5,081 nucleotides of DNA from DATHGT01 sp035317605. Lineage in GTDB: Bacteria > Methylomirabilota > Methylomirabilia > Rokubacteriales > CSP1-6. The notes below the pieces were generated by a model. That model did not search any database and was not told where the DNA came from. It was given only the letters and a program-made list of their open reading frames with translations. The stretch lies in assembly GCA_035317605.1 (NCBI GenBank), contig DATHGT010000053.1:1-5081 (forward strand), given 5' to 3'. This document shows positions 4,327 through 5,081 of the stretch, piece by piece. The number at the start of each line of letters is the position of its first letter. Position 1 is the stretch's first letter. A program made the translations under genes and the position numbers.

Positions 4327-5081
4327 ATGCCGATGGCGGTGACATCTCCCAAGGTCGTGGTGAGCGGGGTCAGCGTGACGTTCGAGGCGCGCGGGCAGAC
4401 GGTGCTCGCGCTCGATCGGGTGTCGCTCGACGTCGCGGCGGGGGAGTTTCTGTGCATCGTGGGGCCGAGCGGGAGCGGGAAGTCCACGTTACTGCGGGTG
4501 CTGGCGGGGCTCCTCAGGCAGAGCGCGGGTGAAGTCCGGATCGCGGCGGATCATCCCGGCTCACCGCTGACTGCGATGGTGTTTCAGGAGCATGCGCTGT
4601 TGCCGTGGCGGAGCGTGATCGACAACGTGGTGTTCGGGCTCGAGAACCGTGGGGTGGCGCGGGCGGAGCGCGAGGCGCGGGCGCGGGAGATGCTCGCGAT
4701 GGTCGGGCTCACGCGCTTCGCCAAGCACTATCCGTATCAGCTCTCCGGCGGGATGAAGCAGCGGGTGGGGATCGCGCGTGCGCTGGCCAACGATCCGGAA
4801 GTGCTGTTGATGGACGAGCCGCTGGCGGCGCTCGACGCGCAGACGCGGGCCATCATGCAGGAAGAGCTGCTGCGGATCTGGGCCACGCTCGGCAAGACCG
4901 TGATCTACGTCACGCACTCGCTGGAAGAAGCGCTGCTGCTCGGCGACCGCGTGGTGCTGCTCACGGCGCGACCGGGGCGGGTGAGTCAGGTCTTCCCCGT
5001 CGATCTCGGGCGCCCGCGCGGGCTCGAGATCCGCGGCTCGCAGGCTTACGGCGCGTTGCTCGAGAAGATCTGGTCCCAGCT
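4327..5081 (+). CDS. ABC transporter ATP-binding protein, nitrate/sulfonate/taurine type, cut by window end
   Basis: This is the cytoplasmic ATPase of an NrtD/SsuB/TauB-family importer; 251 residues are visible and the frame is open to the window edge. Motifs are intact: Walker A GPSGSGKST (46-54), Q-loop VFQEHALLPWRSVIDNV (Q87; LLPWR is typical of this family), signature LSGGMKQR (139-146), Walker B VLLMDEP (159-165), D-loop AALD (167-170) and switch H197 in VTHSLEEA. The family-typical TARPGRV and PVDLGRPR follow. ATG 4327 is preferred: GCGGGG lies 10 nt upstream and a promoter-like pair just before it. ATG 4264, ATG 4333 and GTG 4339 are alternatives in the same frame. Permease and binding-protein genes presumably lie beyond the window. 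The substrate class (sulfonate, nitrate, taurine, thiamine precursor or other) cannot be decided from the ATPase alone. Confidence 0.92.
   Translation, partial: MPMAVTSPKVVVSGVSVTFEARGQTVLALDRVSLDVAAGEFLCIVGPSGSGKSTLLRVLAGLLRQSAGEVRIAADHPGSPLTAMVFQEHALLPWRSVIDNVVFGLENRGVARAEREARAREMLAMVGLTRFAKHYPYQLSGGMKQRVGIARALANDPEVLLMDEPLAALDAQTRAIMQEELLRIWATLGKTVIYVTHSLEEALLLGDRVVLLTARPGRVSQVFPVDLGRPRGLEIRGSQAYGALLEKIWSQ

Noticed and set aside
3986..4342. Plus-strand open frame across the toxin 5' end and the intergenic region
   Set aside because: It overlaps the toxin gene antisense, shows no recognisable domain, and runs into the start region of the second ATPase in a different frame.

Overview
The window appears to be a piece of a GC-rich bacterial chromosome. 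Hand counts of sampled lines give roughly 65-75% GC in the transporter genes. The genes are packed tightly, and GTG starts are frequent (phnC, both phnE genes, toxin and antitoxin). There is no RNA gene or taxonomic marker, so lineage cannot be fixed. A soil or sediment bacterium of a proteobacterial or Rokubacteria/Methylomirabilota kind would fit, but that is a guess.

Positions 1-3208 (+ strand) hold an operon for a PhnCDE-type ABC importer of phosphonate, phosphite or a related phosphorus oxyanion. It contains the 3' part of the periplasmic binding protein gene (phnD), the ATPase gene (phnC) and two adjacent permease genes (phnE1, phnE2) that share the same fold and motifs. The genes are 11 nt apart, 40 nt apart, and overlapping by 4 nt. 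PhnD would deliver substrate to a PhnE1-PhnE2 channel driven by a PhnC dimer. No C-P lyase or other catabolic gene is visible, so the substrate is open.

Positions 3246-4058 (- strand) hold a compact, lower-GC island converging on the phn operon. In transcription order it has a RelE/ParE-like toxin, a Phd/YefM-like antitoxin overlapping it by 4 nt, and, one base after the antitoxin stop, a short UPF0175-family protein that seems to lack its usual N-terminus. Two sequences with partial resemblance to integron attC sites bracket the toxin-antitoxin pair in the same orientation as the genes. The 6-bp core at the 5' border (CCGAAC/GTTCGG) recurs at the 3' border, which is the geometry expected of a gene cassette. 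This is the most interesting reading of the window, but it remains a hypothesis: one site lacks a recognisable right half and no integrase is visible. A 13-bp perfect palindrome just upstream of the toxin start is a candidate autoregulatory operator.

Positions 4059-4326 are intergenic between divergent genes and carry the palindrome, one attC-like site and a weak promoter-like pair. From about 4327 to the end of the window (+ strand) lies the ATPase gene of a second importer, of the nitrate/sulfonate/taurine (NrtD/SsuB/TauB) type, cut by the window edge. No tRNA, rRNA, CRISPR array, IS element or convincing rho-independent terminator was found.
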